Source of the DNA: Fermentimonas sp.
GTDB lineage: Bacteria; Bacteroidota; Bacteroidia; Bacteroidales; Dysgonomonadaceae
Length of the DNA stretch: 64,000 nt
Assembly (NCBI GenBank): GCA_015478775.1
Contig: JADMKP010000007.1
Coordinates: 62,001-126,000 of the forward strand
Direction of reading: 5' to 3'
In this document: positions 17,713 to 27,015 of the stretch, one piece after another
How positions within the stretch are numbered: position 1 is the first letter of the stretch
Layout of the letters: each line of letters opens with the position of its first letter
The notes under the pieces: generated by a model
Seen by the model: only the letters and a program-made list of their open reading frames with translations
Told to the model about the DNA's origin: nothing
Database searches by the model: none
Made by a program: the position numbers and the translations under genes

Positions 17713-19053
17713 ATGGATTCACTAAATATAAAAGACAGAAAACTATTTATCGAGACGTATGGATGTCAGATGAATGTGGCTGATACTGAAGTAGTCGCTT
17801 CGATAATGGAGATGGATGGATATATATTGACCGATAACGATAAAGATGCAGATGCTATATTCGTGAATACGTGTTCGATTAGAGAAAATGCTGAACAGAA
17901 GGTAATACAGCGACTTGAATATTTTCAATCACTTAAAAGAAAAAGAAATAAGAACCTAATCATTGGCGTTTTGGGTTGCATGGCAGAAAGAGCAAAATCG
18001 GACCTGATAGATACTCACAAAGTGGATATTGTAGTGGGTCCCGATGCATACCTGGATCTTCCTAATCTGGTGGGTGCTGCCGAGCAGGGTGAGAAGGTTA
18101 TGAATGTGGAGCTCTCAAAAACAGAAACCTATAAAGATGTGATACCTCTTAAATTAAGTGGAAGTAATATTTCGGGATATCTTTCTATAATGCGAGGTTG
18201 TGATAAGTTTTGCACATACTGCATTGTGCCCTTCACTCGCGGAAGAGAGCGTAGTAGAGAACCGGAGAGTATATTAAACGAATTGCGTGATATGCAAGAG
18301 AAAGGCTTTAGAGAAGTAATTCTTTTGGGTCAGAATGTAAATTCATATAAATTTAAGGATGAAGACAGAGTAATTGATTTCTCAGATCTTCTTGCTTTGG
18401 TAGCTGAGCAAGCACCAGAGATAAGAATTAGATTTACTACTTCTCATCCTTGGGATATGAATGATAAAACACTAGAAACAATTGCCAAGTATAAGAATCT
18501 TGCTAATTATATTCACCTGCCGGTGCAGTCGGGTAGCTCACGAATGCTAAAGCTAATGAATAGAAGATACGATAGAGAATGGTACATGGAAAGGATAGCC
18601 GCAATTAAACGAATTATACCAAATTGCGGCCTCTCTACAGATATTATGTGTGGTTTCCACTCAGAAACGGAGGAGGATCATAAAGAAACACTATCACTAA
18701 TGCGCGAAGTAGGTTTTGATTCGGCCTTTATGTTTAAATACTCGGAGAGACCGGGAACCTATGCAGCTAAGAAACTAGATGACGATATAAAAGAAGAGGT
18801 TAAGTCGAGAAGATTACAGGAGATAATCGACCTTCAGTTAGAGTTGTCTAGAGAAAGCAATGAAAAGGATTTAGGTAAGGAGTTTGAAGTGCTTATTGAA
18901 GGTTTTTCTAAGCGTTCTAGAGAACAGCTGTTTGGAAGAAACGAACAGAATAAGGTTGTAATATTTGATAAGAAAAATTATCGGATTGGACAGTTCGCAA
19001 AAGTTATAATTACGGGCTATACATCGGCTACTTTATTTGGTGAAGCTATATAA
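17713..19053 (+). CDS. miaB: tRNA-2-methylthio-N6-dimethylallyladenosine synthase
   Basis: 446 residues. The N-terminal methylthiotransferase domain has the three auxiliary-cluster cysteines at 18 (ETYGCQMN), 54 (VNTCSIREN) and 89 (GVLGCMAER). The radical SAM motif CxxxCxxC is at 163, 167 and 170 (GCDKFCTYC), and a C-terminal TRAM domain ends at FGEAI. It adds a methylthio group to i6A37 of tRNAs reading UNN codons. MiaB is preferred over the related RimO and MtaB because of FIETYGCQMNVADTE and overall similarity. It has its own leader with an unusual hairpin and short reading frame. Confidence 0.96.
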   Translation: MDSLNIKDRKLFIETYGCQMNVADTEVVASIMEMDGYILTDNDKDADAIFVNTCSIRENAEQKVIQRLEYFQSLKRKRNKNLIIGVLGCMAERAKSDLIDTHKVDIVVGPDAYLDLPNLVGAAEQGEKVMNVELSKTETYKDVIPLKLSGSNISGYLSIMRGCDKFCTYCIVPFTRGRERSREPESILNELRDMQEKGFREVILLGQNVNSYKFKDEDRVIDFSDLLALVAEQAPEIRIRFTTSHPWDMNDKTLETIAKYKNLANYIHLPVQSGSSRMLKLMNRRYDREWYMERIAAIKRIIPNCGLSTDIMCGFHSETEEDHKETLSLMREVGFDSAFMFKYSERPGTYAAKKLDDDIKEEVKSRRLQEIIDLQLELSRESNEKDLGKEFEVLIEGFSKRSREQLFGRNEQNKVVIFDKKNYRIGQFAKVIITGYTSATLFGEAI

Positions 19054-19215
19054 AGAATTATAATTAGGTTTCGTTTTCATAAACTTTTTTGTATATTAAG
19101 CGTTTTAACTATTGTAAGGCCCAAACAAATGGCATAAATTACGTTTTAGCTAAAAAATAAAATAAACTATCAGTGATTGTAAAATAATAATAACAAACCA
19201 TTAAACGGATAAATT

Positions 19216-19458
19216 ATGAAATCAGAAGCAAAATTATTATTAGGTTTAGGAATTGGAATGGCACTTGGTGCTGCAGTTGGTTATATCATGGGAACTGACA
19301 AAAGAGAAGAGTGGCTAGAATACGCTAATGAATTTGCCGATAAAGTTAAAGCTAATGTAAAAACTGCAGTTCACAAAGGCAAGAGTGAAGTTCACGATCT
19401 TAAAGAAGACATAGATGATTTGGCCGATATAGCAAAAAAAGAGCTATCTAAGCAATAA
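19216..19458 (+). CDS. YtxH-domain small membrane protein
   Basis: 80 residues. A glycine-rich transmembrane helix (about 7-26, LLLGLGIGMALGAAVGYIMG) is followed by an amphipathic, lysine- and aspartate-rich tail (VKANVKTAVHKGKSEVHDL) that should form a long coiled helix. This is the YtxH type, often stress-induced. It is 23 bases upstream of the next gene and forms a three-gene unit with it and the gene after. Confidence 0.85.
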   Translation: MKSEAKLLLGLGIGMALGAAVGYIMGTDKREEWLEYANEFADKVKANVKTAVHKGKSEVHDLKEDIDDLADIAKKELSKQ

Positions 19459-19481
19459 TATCATCAAAATTTAATTGACAA

Positions 19482-19859
19482 ATGGAAGAGAAAAAAGTAA
19501 GTACGTTGTTTGAGGATATGAGGGATGATATTGGAAAATATATCTCCAGCACTCTTGAACTCGGAAAACTAGCAGCTTTCGAAAAGATTAGTGTAGGTTC
19601 ATCAGCTTTTCTGTATGGACTTATGCTAGGAGCGATAGCATTAATAGCCCTGTTGTTTGTTTTTGTATCAGCGGGACTATATTTGGGAGAACTGCTTAAT
19701 AGTTATTGGCAGGGATTTGTCATTGTTTCAGGATTTGCAATATTGGTAATAATAATATTATTGTTTTGCAAAAAGCCGATTCAAACTGTACTCACAAATC
19801 GTATCGTTAGTTTTCTTTTAAAACAGGATGATAAAGATGATAAAATAAGCGACAAATGA
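19482..19859 (+). CDS. Phage-holin-superfamily/DUF1469-like membrane protein
   Basis: 125 residues with a soluble N-terminal helix (EDMRDDIGKYISSTLELGKL) and two strong transmembrane helices at about 43-70 and 76-95, then a charged tail (QDDKDDKISDK). This matches the DUF1469 or holin-III-like proteins usually encoded beside YtxH proteins, which are cell-envelope proteins and not phage holins. The stop overlaps the next start as ATGA (19856-19859). Confidence 0.75.
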   Translation: MEEKKVSTLFEDMRDDIGKYISSTLELGKLAAFEKISVGSSAFLYGLMLGAIALIALLFVFVSAGLYLGELLNSYWQGFVIVSGFAILVIIILLFCKKPIQTVLTNRIVSFLLKQDDKDDKISDK

Positions 19860-20251
19860 GCAGGTATAAATTAAATCCACTAGAAGAATTGCAACTGGAG
19901 AAAAGACGTCATAAAGAAGAACGTGCAATTGCCAGTCAGCGTTTATCGTATGAATTACAGTACCTAAATGATAATTGGGGATCGTTACTGACTAAAGGTA
20001 TTACATCTTCAATAAGATCTAAGCTTACAGAAACAGTTGACAGCCTCACAACTTCATCTTCCACCTCAATAACACCTTTTGTTACTAAGGGGCATAATTC
20101 ATGGTTAAATAATGCTGCGTTGCAGATCATTATGTCAAACTTACCATTTATAGGTTCTGTTTCTTGGAAATTTGCGAAGCCGGCATTATTAGCTTTTGGC
20201 GCTAAGAAAGTAACATCAGCATTATTTGGAAGAAAAAGAAAAAGAGGATAA
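19856..20251 (+). CDS. Hypothetical protein of the YtxH/DUF1469 trio
   Basis: 131 residues. The N-terminus is highly charged and helical (LEELQLEKRRHKEERAIASQ), the centre is serine/threonine-rich, and the C-terminus has a weakly hydrophobic stretch (LLAFGAKKVTSALFG) before a basic end RKRKRG. I do not recognise a named domain. The 4-base ATGA overlap with the gene before it makes translational coupling likely, so it should work with the two membrane proteins. It converges with relA/spoT. Confidence 0.75.
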   Translation: MSRYKLNPLEELQLEKRRHKEERAIASQRLSYELQYLNDNWGSLLTKGITSSIRSKLTETVDSLTTSSSTSITPFVTKGHNSWLNNAALQIIMSNLPFIGSVSWKFAKPALLAFGAKKVTSALFGRKRKRG

Positions 20252-20269
20252 CTCTCAATTCTTCTATTA

Positions 20270-22585
20270 TTATAAATTAGATCTGTGAACGGTGCTTACG
20301 CCGTTCACTTTTGCTATTTTAGCACATAGTTGATTAACCTCTTCGGCACTATGAACATGCACATTGAACACACCTTCGAATATTCCATCATTTGAAGAGA
20401 CATTTACACTTTGTATATTTACAATCACATCTTCAGCTAATTTTGCAAGAATTGAACCAAGTATTCCTACCCTATCGATTCCGGTAAATACTATGGATGA
20501 TAAAAATGAGTATTGACGATAATCTCCCCATGCCACATCAATTATTCTATCTCCATGATTAGACTTTATTCTTAAACCATTCTGACATGAACGTTTATGA
20601 ACTTCTACTTCTTCTTTATCTGTTATAAATCCAAAAACATCATCTCCAGGTAAGGGATTGCAACAGGATAATATATTGAAGTTTTTTATGAAATTTTGCT
20701 CGGCTAGTTTATATATCGATTTTCTATCTATCTTTACTTTTGGTCGTAGTACAGAATTAAGAGATACATCCCCTTTATTTTCTACCAGATCAACTAATTC
20801 CTTTTCCACTTTGTTTGATTTATGATCTGTATTAGGCTTCTTTATTGCACTCATGGCCTGTTTCATATATCTTACAAAAAGATTCTCAAATTTCTCAGGT
20901 TCATCTTTAACCTTGATAAAGACTTGTTTATCTTGTGGAAGTATTATGTCGTTATTACCTATTAGAAAATATAAATCTTCCTTATTCCCTGCATTATAAA
21001 CAAAGAGAATTTTATTAAATGTTGTATTGTCGATAGGCTCGTTATCAAATAACTCATCGAGCATATTTTTTCCCTTTTCAGCAATTCGTCTTCGCTGACG
21101 CCTAATTGAAGCTTCTATTTTAGTTCTGGCTTTTGCTGTGGACACAAAATTGAGCCACTCGGGTTGAGGATGAACAGATTGAGATGTAAGGATTTCTATT
21201 TGATCTCCACTGCTTAACTTCTGACTTAATGGAACTAGTGTATGGTTAATTTTGGCACCAAGACAATGATCTCCAATGCGTGTATGGATAGAATAAGCAA
21301 AATCCAGTGCCGTTGCACCTTGAGGCAGAGTCTTTATCTCTCCCTTTGGGGTAAACACAAATATCTCTGAAGAGAAAAGATTCATTTTTACAGTATCAAG
21401 AAAATCAATTGCATTGGGGTTTGGGTTTGACAATATCTCTTGAATTGTTTTAAGCCATTTCTCTAGTTCATTATCTTCCTCTATTTTACCTTCTTTATAT
21501 TTCCAGTGTGCTGCAAATCCCTTTTCTGCAATATCATCCATTCTTCGGCTTCGAATTTGTATTTCTATCCACTTACCATCCGGTCCCATAACTGTGAGGT
21601 GAAGAGCTTGATAACCGTTTGCTTTTGGATGACTTACCCAGTCCCTTATTCTATCGGGGCGTAATTTATAAATATCTGTGATGGCGGAATATATATCCCA
21701 GCATCGTTTTTTTTCATCAATACCAGAGGTTAATTCAAAAACTATACGAACGGCAAAAAGATCATATACTTCATTAAACTCGATACCCTTTTTCTGCATT
21801 TTGTTCCAAATTGAGTATACAGATTTAACGCGTGCATGCATATCATACTCAATGCCCATTTTATCTAGTGCTTCTATTACAGGCACAGAGAAGTTTTCAT
21901 ATATCTTATTTCTTGCAGGAGCAGTAGTCTCAATTCTTTTAGTTAAATCAGTATATGTTTCGGGATGCTCATATTTAAAACATAATTCTTCAAGTTCAGT
22001 TTTTATTGCAAAAAGACCTAAACGGTGAGCTAATGGAGCATAGATATATAAAGTTTCTCCAGTAATTTTAAACTGTTTTGTAGGTGACATAGATGACAAT
22101 GTGCGCATGTTGTGCAATCTGTCTGCTATCTTAATAAGTATTACACGTATATCATCGGACATGGTTAGTAGCAGTTTTCGGAAATTCTCAGCTTGAGCTG
22201 ACACATTCTCTCCAAACATACCACTAGATATTTTTGTGAGCCCATCAACGATAGATGCTATTTTATCGCCAAAAAGTGCTCTTATGTCTTCAACAGTATA
22301 ATCAGTATCTTCTACAACATCATGTAGTAATGCAGCAGAAATTGAAGTAGACCCCAGTCCTATTTCTTTTGATACAATACGAGCTACCGATAAAGGATGT
22401 AAGATATACGCTTCGCCCGAACGGCGGCGGGCGCCTTTATGTGCCTCTTTAGCCATATTATATGCACGTGTAATTATATCAACCTTTCTACGGTGATTAG
22501 AATTCAAATAATCGTTTAGAAGAGCTTGAAATTCATCTTCTATAAACTGATCTTCATCTATTATTACTTTATTGTTGTCTACCAT
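20270..22585 (-). CDS. Bifunctional (p)ppGpp synthetase/hydrolase (RelA/SpoT)
   Basis: 771 residues, full length. The N-terminal HD hydrolase domain is intact (ILHPLSVARIV, ALLHDVVEDTDYT, IKIADRLHNMRTL). The synthetase domain has ARVKSVYSIWNKM, the R-x-K form seen in bifunctional enzymes and not the acidic form of monofunctional RelA, and SHPKANGYQALHLTV. A TGS domain follows at about 400-460 (FTPKGEIKTLPQGATALDFA), then a CC-rich segment (LSCCNPLPGDDVFGFI) and a C-terminal ACT domain. It makes and degrades the stringent alarmone in the cytoplasm. It is the long Rel-type enzyme most Bacteroidetes carry. Confidence 0.95.
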   Translation of the reverse strand: MVDNNKVIIDEDQFIEDEFQALLNDYLNSNHRRKVDIITRAYNMAKEAHKGARRRSGEAYILHPLSVARIVSKEIGLGSTSISAALLHDVVEDTDYTVEDIRALFGDKIASIVDGLTKISSGMFGENVSAQAENFRKLLLTMSDDIRVILIKIADRLHNMRTLSSMSPTKQFKITGETLYIYAPLAHRLGLFAIKTELEELCFKYEHPETYTDLTKRIETTAPARNKIYENFSVPVIEALDKMGIEYDMHARVKSVYSIWNKMQKKGIEFNEVYDLFAVRIVFELTSGIDEKKRCWDIYSAITDIYKLRPDRIRDWVSHPKANGYQALHLTVMGPDGKWIEIQIRSRRMDDIAEKGFAAHWKYKEGKIEEDNELEKWLKTIQEILSNPNPNAIDFLDTVKMNLFSSEIFVFTPKGEIKTLPQGATALDFAYSIHTRIGDHCLGAKINHTLVPLSQKLSSGDQIEILTSQSVHPQPEWLNFVSTAKARTKIEASIRRQRRRIAEKGKNMLDELFDNEPIDNTTFNKILFVYNAGNKEDLYFLIGNNDIILPQDKQVFIKVKDEPEKFENLFVRYMKQAMSAIKKPNTDHKSNKVEKELVDLVENKGDVSLNSVLRPKVKIDRKSIYKLAEQNFIKNFNILSCCNPLPGDDVFGFITDKEEVEVHKRSCQNGLRIKSNHGDRIIDVAWGDYRQYSFLSSIVFTGIDRVGILGSILAKLAEDVIVNIQSVNVSSNDGIFEGVFNVHVHSAEEVNQLCAKIAKVNGVSTVHRSNL

Positions 22586-22780
22586 ATAACTGTTTCGACT
22601 TATTTTCTAGATATACGTTTAATTCATATATTTATTGACGAAATTACGAATATTTCCAGATATATATCAAATTAACAATAAGTTTTTGCTTCTTTAAATA
22701 AATTGTATAATATTGCTATTAGTTAATATTTACGATGCAAATTATCTTTTTGTTGTGATTGAATCTCTTATATAACGGAA

Positions 22781-22811
22781 TTTGAAATTGAACAAAAAGA
22801 TTATATCTTTG
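22781..22811 (+). promoter_or_regulatory. Promoter upstream of the TPP riboswitch
   Basis: TTTG (22781-22784), 19 bases, TATCTTTG (22804-22811): a full match to the Bacteroidetes housekeeping consensus. Transcription would begin just before the riboswitch. Confidence 0.8.
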
Positions 22812-22823
22812 TTTCTTCATATA

Positions 22824-22900
22824 ACAGGGGTGCCCACTCATACGGGCTGAGATCAAACCCAAATTACCTGATCCGGATAATGCCGGCGGAGGGAGAATAG
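22824..22900 (+). promoter_or_regulatory. TPP riboswitch (THI element)
   Basis: The conserved parts appear in order: GGGGTGCCC, GGGCTGAGATCAAACCC (P3 and pyrimidine-sensing CUGAGA), ACCTGATCCGGATAATGCC and GGCGGAGGGA (pyrophosphate-sensing part). It precedes a TonB receptor and PnuT, the known thiamine uptake set of Bacteroides. Binding of thiamine diphosphate is expected to switch the operon off. Confidence 0.96.
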
Positions 22901-23019
22901 GTCACTTAAATGTGATTTTTTGGTATATATCTTATTACAATCCCCTTTTTTATTTAATAAACCTGATGTGTTTAGCATCTGCAAGACAGTTGTGTTGCAC
23001 ATTGTAAAACTTTACGTAA

Positions 23020-25254
23020 ATGAAAAAGGTTTTCTTATTATTAATTCTGATATTCTTGTCAGCAGAAGGTTATCAATTGTTGGCTGCGTCACCAGACAGC
23101 CTCGATCATGTTCAACTTGAGGAAGTAGTTGTATTGGCTACACGTGCAGGAGTTAACACACCGGTATCGTATTCTAACATTTCTATATCTGATATCAGAA
23201 AAGAGAATGCTGCAAGAAATATTCCGGCTATTCTTCAGACTACACCATCACTTGTATCTTTTACTGAAGATGGATTAGGAGTAGGTAACACTTATTTCAG
23301 AATAAGAGGGACAGATGCAACTCGTATTAATGTTACTCTTAACGGAATGCCTCTAAACAACCCTGAGACTCAAGAGGTGTTTTGGGTAAATCTACCCGAT
23401 CTTTCAAACTCTTTGCAGAATATTCAAATTCAACGTGGTGTTGGAACATCAACAAATGGCTCTGCTGCATTTGGCGCAAGTATATCATTACAGACTAGAG
23501 GAGCAAGTTCTGAAGCTTATGGCGAAGCATCTACTGCAGTAGGAAGCTATGGTACGTTTCTTTCTAACATTGCCGTTGGTACAGGAATATCAAATAACGG
23601 ACTTTCCTTAGATGCTAGGTTTTCTCGTGTTCTTGGTGAGGGTTATATTAGAAATGGAAGTGTGAATCATACCAATTTTTACGCAGCTCTTTCACACTAT
23701 ACCGAGAAACAACTAATTAGATTAAGCTACTTAAAAGGAGTTCAGCACACAGGTATTACATGGGAGGGTGTTTCTGAAGAGCAAATGGAAGATACGGAAT
23801 ATGGAAGAAGATATAATCCTGCGGGAGAGTATTATGATGATGCAGGAAATCGTTTATATTATGATAATGAAACAGATAATTATTATTCTGATATTTTACA
23901 ACTAACATTATCAAGAGAATTGAACAATAATTTTTCTATGAATGCCGGTCTAAGCTATAATCATGGCTATGGATATTATGAAAATTACAGATATAATAGA
24001 AAGTATTCTGATTTTGGGCTCGAACAACAAACAATAGATGGAGTTACATTTGAAAGAAGTGATTTCATTAGACAAAAACTTATGGAAAATGATTACTATG
24101 TATCAAACCTTAGTTTCAATTACTCAAGAAATAAATTGAATCTTATTTTTGGTGGCATGTACAGTTTTTATAATGGTTATCATTTTGGTAAGCTTCCATG
24201 GATAAAGCATAATGAAAATATTATAAAAGATTTTGAATGGTACAGTAATTTAGGAGAAAAAACAGATATTAATATTTTCACAAAAGCAGAATTTCAGATT
24301 AGTGATATAATATCGCTTTTTGGTGATTTGCAGTACAGAAATGTACGGTATGAATTTAGCGGGATTGATGACGATCTAGAAGATCTTACAGGAAATTTTA
24401 TATATAACTTCTTCAACCCCAAAGCAGGTGTATCTATAAGATTTGACAATGAAAACCAAATATACGCTTCCTTTGCTGTTGGACAACGTGAGCCACTAAG
24501 AGCCGACTTGAAAGATGGCATCAAAGGTGGTGCCGTTAGTCCAATTCAGCCAGAAAGAATGATAGATTATGAACTTGGATATCGTTTTAATAAAACAAAC
24601 GGATTACATTTGGGTGCTAATTTATATTTAATGGACTATAACAATCAAATGGTTCAAACAGGCAAATTAACTGATATAGGATACAAATTAATGGAAAACG
24701 TAAAAGACAGTTATCGTGCCGGACTAGAACTTGAAGCCTCTGTTCCTATATGGATGAATAAGATTCAACTTGATGTTAATGCTACCTTCAGCAGTAATAA
24801 AATTAAAAACTATGTAGCCTGGTTTGATCACTATGATAATCAAGAAAATTGGAACTGGCAGGGTCAAATTCCTAAAGAATATGGTACAACCAACATTTCT
24901 TACTCACCTAATTTTATAAGCGCAATTGGTGCAACATGGCAACCAAATTCTGCATTTTATTTAAATTTGATGGGTAAATATGTCAGCAAGCAATACATGG
25001 ATAATACATCTGATGATACAAAATCATTAGATGCATATTTTGTTAGTAATCTTTCAGCAGGTTATACATTTAATAAAACATCTATTGGCACATTAAACTT
25101 GCAAGTATTCGTAAACAATATATTAAATAAAAAATATATTGCAAATGGTTGGGCAGCAACTGACACTTTTGCTGATGGTAGCACTATTAATTATATTGGT
25201 TATTACCCTCAGGCAACACGCAACTTTATCACACGACTAACACTTTTATTTTAA
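23020..25254 (+). CDS. TonB-dependent outer-membrane receptor, probable thiamine transporter
   Basis: 744 residues. Signal peptide about 1-22; a TonB-box-like LEEVVVLATR near 33-42 (no carboxypeptidase-D domain before it, unlike the receptor at 2.8 kb); plug about 45-165 (RNIPAILQTTPSLVSFTEDG, then LQNIQIQRGVGTSTNGSAAF); beta barrel to the C-terminal phenylalanine (RLTLLF). Ligand assignment rests on context: it is directly under a TPP riboswitch and is followed by PnuT, the arrangement of the studied Bacteroides OMP-thi receptor. Substrate is thiamine or its phosphates. Confidence 0.9.
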   Translation: MKKVFLLLILIFLSAEGYQLLAASPDSLDHVQLEEVVVLATRAGVNTPVSYSNISISDIRKENAARNIPAILQTTPSLVSFTEDGLGVGNTYFRIRGTDATRINVTLNGMPLNNPETQEVFWVNLPDLSNSLQNIQIQRGVGTSTNGSAAFGASISLQTRGASSEAYGEASTAVGSYGTFLSNIAVGTGISNNGLSLDARFSRVLGEGYIRNGSVNHTNFYAALSHYTEKQLIRLSYLKGVQHTGITWEGVSEEQMEDTEYGRRYNPAGEYYDDAGNRLYYDNETDNYYSDILQLTLSRELNNNFSMNAGLSYNHGYGYYENYRYNRKYSDFGLEQQTIDGVTFERSDFIRQKLMENDYYVSNLSFNYSRNKLNLIFGGMYSFYNGYHFGKLPWIKHNENIIKDFEWYSNLGEKTDINIFTKAEFQISDIISLFGDLQYRNVRYEFSGIDDDLEDLTGNFIYNFFNPKAGVSIRFDNENQIYASFAVGQREPLRADLKDGIKGGAVSPIQPERMIDYELGYRFNKTNGLHLGANLYLMDYNNQMVQTGKLTDIGYKLMENVKDSYRAGLELEASVPIWMNKIQLDVNATFSSNKIKNYVAWFDHYDNQENWNWQGQIPKEYGTTNISYSPNFISAIGATWQPNSAFYLNLMGKYVSKQYMDNTSDDTKSLDAYFVSNLSAGYTFNKTSIGTLNLQVFVNNILNKKYIANGWAATDTFADGSTINYIGYYPQATRNFITRLTLLF

Positions 25255-25270
25255 AGTCGTTTTAATCTTG

Positions 25271-25298
25271 TAACTCGATTCTTCAAAGAATCGAGTTA
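25271..25298 (+). terminator. Hairpin between the thiamine receptor and pnuT
   Basis: Twelve-base perfect arms 25271-25282 and 25287-25298 (TAACTCGATTCT / AGAATCGAGTTA) with a 4-base loop. Only a short T run follows, so it probably reduces readthrough into pnuT, or protects the receptor mRNA end, and does not end the operon fully. Confidence 0.6.
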
Positions 25299-25327
25299 TG
25301 TTTAAAAGTCTTATTGAATAGATTTAA

Positions 25328-25942
25328 ATGCAAACAATTGAAATCATAGGTGCAATTATTGGGTTAATTTACCTCTATCTGGAGTTTAAAGCAAGTAAAT
25401 GGCTCTGGCCAGTTGGTGTGGTAATGCCTATAGTGTATATTTGGATATTTTTCCAAAGTAAGTTTTATGCAGATATGGGTGTAAATGTATATTATTTATT
25501 TGCAAGTATATATGGCTGGATTTATTGGAACAGGAATAAGAATAGTGAACAAGGAATTCTTCCTATTTCTCATACTCCAAAGAGGTTTATTTTTCCATTA
25601 TTAATAATAAGCTCATTACTTTTTGCTCTAACAGCTTTTATTCTTGTGAGATATACCGACAGCCCTGTACCATATGGAGACAGCCTCACAACTGCTCTTA
25701 GCATTTTAGGTATGTGGATGCTGGCAAAAAAACATGTGGAACAGTGGTGGTTTTGGTTTGTGGTAAATATTATTTCGTGTGCATTGTATGTATGGAAAGG
25801 CTTATATACCACTTCTATACTTTTTGGCATCTATTCAATTATTTCCGTTTTTGGTTATTTGAAGTGGAAAAAAATGATGTTAAACCAATCTTATCCAACT
25901 ATGGCATCAGTTAACTCTTCTACTGTGAATCCGGCAAAATAG
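25328..25942 (+). CDS. pnuT: PnuT, PnuC-family thiamine transporter
   Basis: 204 residues with about seven hydrophobic helices and the tryptophan/tyrosine-rich patterns of PnuC proteins (GLIYLYLEFKASKWLWPVGV, YGWIYWNRNK, QWWFWFVVNIISCALYVWKG). It lets thiamine cross the inner membrane by facilitated diffusion, to be trapped by the pyrophosphokinase. It follows the receptor under the TPP riboswitch. The last 17 codons overlap the end of the convergent lipoate ligase gene by 52 bases, and the tail after LKWKKMM looks unlike a conserved C-terminus. Confidence 0.9.
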   Translation: MQTIEIIGAIIGLIYLYLEFKASKWLWPVGVVMPIVYIWIFFQSKFYADMGVNVYYLFASIYGWIYWNRNKNSEQGILPISHTPKRFIFPLLIISSLLFALTAFILVRYTDSPVPYGDSLTTALSILGMWMLAKKHVEQWWFWFVVNIISCALYVWKGLYTTSILFGIYSIISVFGYLKWKKMMLNQSYPTMASVNSSTVNPAK

Positions 25943-26886
25943 AGAGTTGTATCAGTAGTGGAAAGGGTTTTCTTAACCTCTTCGGGTGTGTATTTTACCC
26001 CTTTAAGTAAATTTTGCACTTGCGTTAGATCACTTTTTACGCCAAAGAATGTACCATAAAATAATACGTCTTTAATTACACCATTTTTAGTATTAATAAA
26101 TAATTGTGTTTTGCCCCCCGGATAACGTCTTTCACGTATAATCTCAGCTATTGGATTAGAGCCAAAGTTCCAGTTCCAATTTCCAAATTTCTCCGCTCTG
26201 TTTTTTTCAATAGTTTGCATCTCTTCATCACTTAATGTGTACTCCTTCATCTCGGGGAATTTTCCTTTCATATGATTTAAAATCCTATCTGAAAATTGGT
26301 TGATTGTTATTTCTTTTTGAAGATATGGTAGAATATTTACTACTCGGCTGCGCACCGATTTAACTCCTTTAGAATCTATCACATCTTTTGAAGTTTCTAG
26401 TGCTTTAGACAATACCGATAAATCTACATCAAAGAGAAGGCAACCATGATGCATGACACGTCCATCTAGGTAGGCTTGTGCATTACCACATATCTTTTTT
26501 CCATCAATGGTTATATCATTTCTACCAGTAAATTCTGCTTCTACACCCAAATCTCTTAGTGCTTGAATAACTGGCTCAGAGAAAGCTTTAAAATCGAAGT
26601 TCCTGCTATCCTTGCTTTCATTAGAAATAATAGTATAATTAAGATTATTCAAATCATGATAAACTGCACCTCCACCCGAAATACGTCTAACTACATGGAT
26701 GCCGTTTTCTGTAATATATTTCTCATTAATCTCTGCCAGCGTATTTTGATTCTTACCCACTATAATTGAGGGCTCATTTATCCAAAGAATAAAGATTTTA
26801 TCAAATTGAGTTAGATTTTTAAAGCAATATTCTTCTAGAGCGATATTGAAATCGGGTTTATTGGATTTATTTATTATGTAAATCAT
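25891..26886 (-). CDS. lplA: Lipoate-protein ligase A
   Basis: 331 residues from the ATG at 26884-26886 (MIYIINKSNKPDFNIALEEY); the 14 residues open upstream are not family-like. The lipoate-AMP binding motif RRISGGGAVYHDLNNLNYTI is near residue 70, then GRNDITIDGKKICGNAQAYL with the adenylate-contact lysine. The C-terminal accessory domain is present (YTPEEVKKTLSTTD). It adenylates free lipoate and attaches it to lipoyl domains. It lies downstream of a 2-oxoacid dehydrogenase operon that encodes its likely substrate, the lipoyl domain on the E3 subunit. Confidence 0.93.
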   Translation of the reverse strand: MIYIINKSNKPDFNIALEEYCFKNLTQFDKIFILWINEPSIIVGKNQNTLAEINEKYITENGIHVVRRISGGGAVYHDLNNLNYTIISNESKDSRNFDFKAFSEPVIQALRDLGVEAEFTGRNDITIDGKKICGNAQAYLDGRVMHHGCLLFDVDLSVLSKALETSKDVIDSKGVKSVRSRVVNILPYLQKEITINQFSDRILNHMKGKFPEMKEYTLSDEEMQTIEKNRAEKFGNWNWNFGSNPIAEIIRERRYPGGKTQLFINTKNGVIKDVLFYGTFFGVKSDLTQVQNLLKGVKYTPEEVKKTLSTTDTTLYFAGFTVEELTDAIVG

Positions 26887-26932
26887 ATATGTATAAAGTT
26901 TACAGATCAGAATATTAAAACAACACAAATAT

Positions 26933-26971
26933 AATAACCCGATCTGATAAATAAAATCTGACCGGGTTATT
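26933..26971 (-). terminator. Hairpin after the E3 gene
   Basis: Arms AATAACCCG (26933-26941) and CGGGTTATT (26963-26971) with a 21-base loop that can pair partly. It sits between the dihydrolipoamide dehydrogenase stop and lplA, so it may lower lplA expression relative to the dehydrogenase genes. Confidence 0.55.
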
Positions 26972-27015
26972 TTAGTAATGAAAATATCATAAGGTATTAT
27001 TACCTTGTGAGAATA

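Larger units (their letters stand above)
22586..23019. other. Intergenic region with thiamine promoter and riboswitch
   Basis: 434 bases between divergent relA/spoT and the thiamine receptor. It contains the promoter at 22781-22811 and the TPP riboswitch at 22824-22900. The 120 bases between riboswitch and receptor ATG are the expression platform; I could not assign a single clear terminator there, so control may be at translation. The first 190 bases hold nothing recognisable except A/T-rich sequence expected to include the relA/spoT promoter. Confidence 0.6.

Noticed and set aside
19482-20251. Remnant prophage (holin-like gene)
   Set aside because: The holin-type annotation reflects a superfamily name; the YtxH neighbour and absence of any lysis, tail or integrase gene point to an envelope-stress trio.
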